Assembly: GCF_003688495.1 (NCBI RefSeq)
Contig: NZ_REFH01000011.1
Span: 124,001-188,000 of the forward strand
DNA length: 64,000 bases
Origin: Flavobacterium weaverense
GTDB taxonomy: Bacteria; Bacteroidota; Bacteroidia; Flavobacteriales; Flavobacteriaceae
Direction: 5' to 3'
The translations under genes and the position numbers were made by a program. Below are positions 61,014 through 64,000 of the stretch, piece by piece; position 1 is the first letter of the stretch; the number at the start of each line of letters is the position of its first letter. A model generated the notes under the pieces. The model saw only the letters and a program-made list of their open reading frames with translations. It did no database searches and was not told the DNA's origin.

Positions 61014-63404
61014 TTAAAAGCTGTAAGCCAAACTTAATTTAGCATTTGCTCCCTCACCTGCCGTTATAAATGTCTTTAATGGTGCAGACCATTGAGATCT
61101 TGCTGGTAAATAGTACTCATTAAATAGATTGTTTATTCCTAATGAAGTAGTAATTTTCGAATTAATTTGGTAAGAAATAGATAGATTAACAGTAGTATAT
61201 CCTTTTACTGGAACTTCAGTATGATTGAACTCCCATGCGTTTTTACTATTTAAAAAAGGATCAAATCGATCTCTATCACCTAAATTTACCATTCGTATTG
61301 TAGTACTTATTTTTTCAGTAGGTTCCCATGTAGCATAGGCAGTCCACTTAGGGGCAGAGATAACATCTCCTCCTAGAAAGCTTAATGAAGTCTTAGTTTT
61401 ATTATCATACTTTACTCCTTCAACATAAGAATAAGAAGTACCTACAAATAACTTGCCCGTAATAATCTGGTAATCGATAGAGAATTCGCCTCCAAAAATC
61501 TTTTGTGGTTTTGACGAAGGAACGAAATTATTAGTTTCATTATTTAATACTAAACTAGTTCCCAAGTTAGATGTGCTAAAGTAACCAACAGCTTCTAATC
61601 TAAACCTGCTCAAATTAGAAATAAATCCAAACTCATAATTATTAGTTACGGATGGCTCCAATTTAATTTTATTTATATTATCAACAGTAGCAGATCTTAA
61701 TACAGATCCTAAATCAGCTACTGAGAACCCTTGAGAATAACTTATATAAGGTGTAAACTCTTTAATTGCAATATATCTTGCCCCTAAGTTATACGAAGCA
61801 TTGTTAAACTTTAATTTACCTCCTGTTACAAATACTGATGAACTAAAATTGCCATCACTTTTAGGAGAATATGGTAACGTACTGTAATCTGCGATGTCGA
61901 TATTCATATTGTCGTATCTAAATCCTGCTTTAAGCACCCAATCCTTTTCAATTTTCAGGCTGGTTTGTGCATAGTAAGCGGAACTCCACAATACTGTATT
62001 AGGCACCCATAATCTTCCATCAAGCAAACCTTGATTCGTTCTGTCTCTAAGTAAGTCAATACCATAAGTAGCTGACAGCGCTAATTTGTCATTTCCTGTA
62101 TTTATTTTAGAAACAAAATTAGGTCTTATTCCAAATTTTTCTGAGTTGATAGCAGATTGTCCGCCATTTTCAAACTTATCAGAATAAAAGAATATATTTT
62201 CCGTATTTTGATAGTACACATCGGTTTCAAAGTTAGTAGAGCCGTTAAAAATACCATCGTATCTATATTGCAAACGAGAATTTATCAATCTAGTTCCCGT
62301 TGGCTTCTCCCCTGCAATTGAACCTTCAATACCATAACCAGCGTTTACTGTAAAATCTCCTTCTTTATTATTCACAACTATACTCCCTGCAACTGGAATA
62401 AAAGGACTTTTTTGAGCTGATTTAAATATATTACCATTCAAGGTTATACTTTGACGTGTGTCAATTTGATATATCATTTTACCAAAAACACTATATATTT
62501 TGGTATTATCTAATGCGTATGTAGGTAATAAAGGTCTCCCCTTTGCGTCATACTTATTAGCAGTTTGTTCAAAACTTCCACTAACATAATAACCTAGTTT
62601 ATCTATACTTCCCGTAAAAGATTGATGAATTCCATACCCTAAAGCATCTTTAGACTTAGCAAGATTACTTGTCCCCCATATATTAGTAGTTCCTTCCAAT
62701 TTTTTTACAGAGTTAGGAACTTTAGTGATATAATTGATAAAACCTCCATCTCCTCCATTTCCAAAAATCGAAGTAGCACCTTTAATTACTTCAACTCTCT
62801 TTAAATCATTGGGATGAAAAGACTTAATTTCTAACTGCCCATTTCTTAATGGGGTAGATTGCGGAATTCCATCGACCATAGTAAGTAACGACCTACCCCT
62901 TAATGTCTGTCCCCAATTTGAGAATGTTCCTGTACTCACTGCTAAACCAGGAACAGTAGCCTCTAGCACATCAGTAATATTTGTAGTGTTTTGAGTTAAT
63001 TGTGCTATTTTTTTAGCACTTACAACAGTTATTGAAGCTGGTATTTCAGATAAATACTCTGAATTTCTACTAGAAGAAATAATTACTTCATCTAATTGAC
63101 CAAAGCTTGGTTCGAGACGTATATTCAGGATAATTGTCGTTTTATTTGCTCTGTTGACTTTTAGGCTCTGAGTATTAAAACCAATGTGACTAAAAACTAT
63201 AATTGAATTGTTTTCGTTCTCAATTGTTAACTCATATTCTCCTCTAATATCTGTAAATGTTTGATTTTGTAACCCTTTCACAACAACATTTGCTCCCTTT
63301 ATTGGATTGTTTTTATCATCTGTAACCGTTCCCTTCACAATTAAATTTTGGGAAAAACTAAGTGTAGTACTAAAAACTGTAAATAGTAATATAATAAATT
63401 TCAT
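61014..63404 (-). CDS. TonB-dependent siderophore-type receptor
   Basis: Outer-membrane receptor for ferric siderophore or similar ligand. Signal peptide at the start (M-K-F-I-I-L-L-F-T-V-F), carboxypeptidase-regulatory domain (about 20-105; K-G-T-V-T-D-D-K-N-N-P-I), then the plug (about 110-240) with L-R-G-R-S-L-L-T-M-V-D-G-I-P and V-E-V-I-K-G-A-T-S-I-F-G-N-G. The barrel follows and ends in L-S-L-A-Y-S-F. I chose the ATG at 63404, since an upstream Met at 63437 adds 11 residues ahead of a normal signal peptide and lies on top of the promoter. The 796-aa protein is complete. It pairs with the PepSY protein. Confidence 0.92.
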   Translation of the reverse strand: MKFIILLFTVFSTTLSFSQNLIVKGTVTDDKNNPIKGANVVVKGLQNQTFTDIRGEYELTIENENNSIIVFSHIGFNTQSLKVNRANKTTIILNIRLEPSFGQLDEVIISSSRNSEYLSEIPASITVVSAKKIAQLTQNTTNITDVLEATVPGLAVSTGTFSNWGQTLRGRSLLTMVDGIPQSTPLRNGQLEIKSFHPNDLKRVEVIKGATSIFGNGGDGGFINYITKVPNSVKKLEGTTNIWGTSNLAKSKDALGYGIHQSFTGSIDKLGYYVSGSFEQTANKYDAKGRPLLPTYALDNTKIYSVFGKMIYQIDTRQSITLNGNIFKSAQKSPFIPVAGSIVVNNKEGDFTVNAGYGIEGSIAGEKPTGTRLINSRLQYRYDGIFNGSTNFETDVYYQNTENIFFYSDKFENGGQSAINSEKFGIRPNFVSKINTGNDKLALSATYGIDLLRDRTNQGLLDGRLWVPNTVLWSSAYYAQTSLKIEKDWVLKAGFRYDNMNIDIADYSTLPYSPKSDGNFSSSVFVTGGKLKFNNASYNLGARYIAIKEFTPYISYSQGFSVADLGSVLRSATVDNINKIKLEPSVTNNYEFGFISNLSRFRLEAVGYFSTSNLGTSLVLNNETNNFVPSSKPQKIFGGEFSIDYQIITGKLFVGTSYSYVEGVKYDNKTKTSLSFLGGDVISAPKWTAYATWEPTEKISTTIRMVNLGDRDRFDPFLNSKNAWEFNHTEVPVKGYTTVNLSISYQINSKITTSLGINNLFNEYYLPARSQWSAPLKTFITAGEGANAKLSLAYSF

Positions 63405-63434
63405 TTTGTTATTTTTATTTAGTTTAAATAAGAA

Positions 63435-63464
63435 CAAAGGTAAAATCTAATTTTAAATATCAAA
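63435..63464 (-). promoter_or_regulatory. Promoter of the TonB-dependent receptor
   Basis: On the minus strand TTTG (63464-63461) and TACCTTTG (63442-63435) are spaced by 18 bases, an exact fit to the Bacteroidota consensus. The -7 box lies 30 bases upstream of the start codon at 63404, supporting that start over the one at 63437. No Fur box was recognised by eye. Confidence 0.75.
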
Positions 63465-63465
63465 A

Positions 63466-64000
63466 CAAAAAATAAAATAAATTTTCACATAATTTTAAGT
63501 TTCACAATTTCAATAATTTAGCTAGAATATAGATTTAGCTAAAATTATTACCCTGCTAATTTTTATAATTTATGAGTCTATTGTTATTAATATTATAAAA
63601 CAGTAATTATTCACGTCCTAAAACATTATAAAAGTGATAATAAAGAGATGAATAAAATTGGATAGGAAAGAGGTTTTTACTAATGAAATTATTTTCTATC
63701 CATTACATAAATCAATGCTTTGAAACATTCTTTTAAGTCTGGGATGTTAATGCACTATCGAAATATAAAATACTGATACAAAAATTATTAAAAATGGACT
63801 TCTCAAAAAATATGTAAGCTTTAGTATAGGTGTCTGGAATTGAAAAATGAATTGAATGAGGTAAAAAAGATTAATTTAACTAATTGAATATCATAGTTAA
63901 GACAAAGAATATTTCTTTAGTTTAATTTCAAAATCATTGAAAACATTTCGCAGAATTAATTACCAACAATTCCTAAATCAATTGATAAAATGACGTTACC
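63466..64000. other. AT-rich right edge, nothing recognised
   Basis: The last 535 bases hold no convincing protein frame, RNA, repeat or terminator on either strand. They are very AT-rich, and the next gene presumably lies beyond the window. Confidence 0.5.

Overview
The window is AT-rich DNA from a member of the Bacteroidota, most likely Flavobacteriaceae and Flavobacterium-like. The basis is a SusC/SusD outer-membrane pair, a DUF6520-type exported peptide beside a MauE-like protein, Bacteroidetes-style relaxase, coupling-protein and toprim-primase genes, promoters of the TTTG-N18/19-TAnnTTTG type, and general lack of Shine-Dalgarno sequences. No rRNA, tRNA or CRISPR array was seen.

Left part (1-13.2 kb). 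A protein cut off by the window edge precedes a Dam-type adenine methylase and an XRE regulator. About 1 kb of apparently non-coding DNA follows, with a good promoter and several hairpins. Next comes a SusC-SusD-S9 peptidase operon, facing across a bidirectional terminator a leftward pair: a MauE-like membrane protein and a small four-cysteine exported protein.

Mobile and defence region (13.2-37.3 kb). A mobilizable element holds a toprim primase, an oriT-like hairpin, a MobC-type protein, a MOBP-type relaxase and a TraG/VirD4 coupling protein, and ends in an integrase remnant with an in-frame stop. Leftward defence modules follow: a Fic protein with palindromic operator boxes; a DUF262 / DUF3696-ATPase / unknown operon; a DUF2971 gene; a two-gene CBASS of CdnE plus TIR-STING; and a type I restriction operon that also contains KilA-N, a RhuM remnant and a toxin-antitoxin-SecB chaperone trio. 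Spacers next to several of these modules resemble one another and carry AAC/GTT-type ends reminiscent of integron attC sites. A radC-like gene and a decayed IS6-family transposase close the region.

Signalling and surface polysaccharide (37.8-59.3 kb). A multi-PAS histidine kinase with a degenerate receiver is followed by two single-domain receivers and a LytTR regulator. The polysaccharide locus begins leftward with a Wzc-type tyrosine kinase and an unusual WecA-Wza fusion. Rightward it has WecB, WecC, a nitroreductase-like protein, a Wzx flippase, a pyruvyl transferase, glycosyltransferases, a Wzy-like polymerase, VanZ and a WecG/TagA/CpsF transferase. The set reads as a pathway: GlcNAc-1-P loaded on undecaprenyl phosphate (WecA), ManNAcA made (WecB, WecC) and added (WecG family), the unit extended and pyruvylated, then flipped, polymerised and exported.

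Right end (59.3-64 kb). A degraded small gene, a PepSY membrane protein and a TonB-dependent siderophore-type receptor with a clear promoter form a probable iron-uptake unit.
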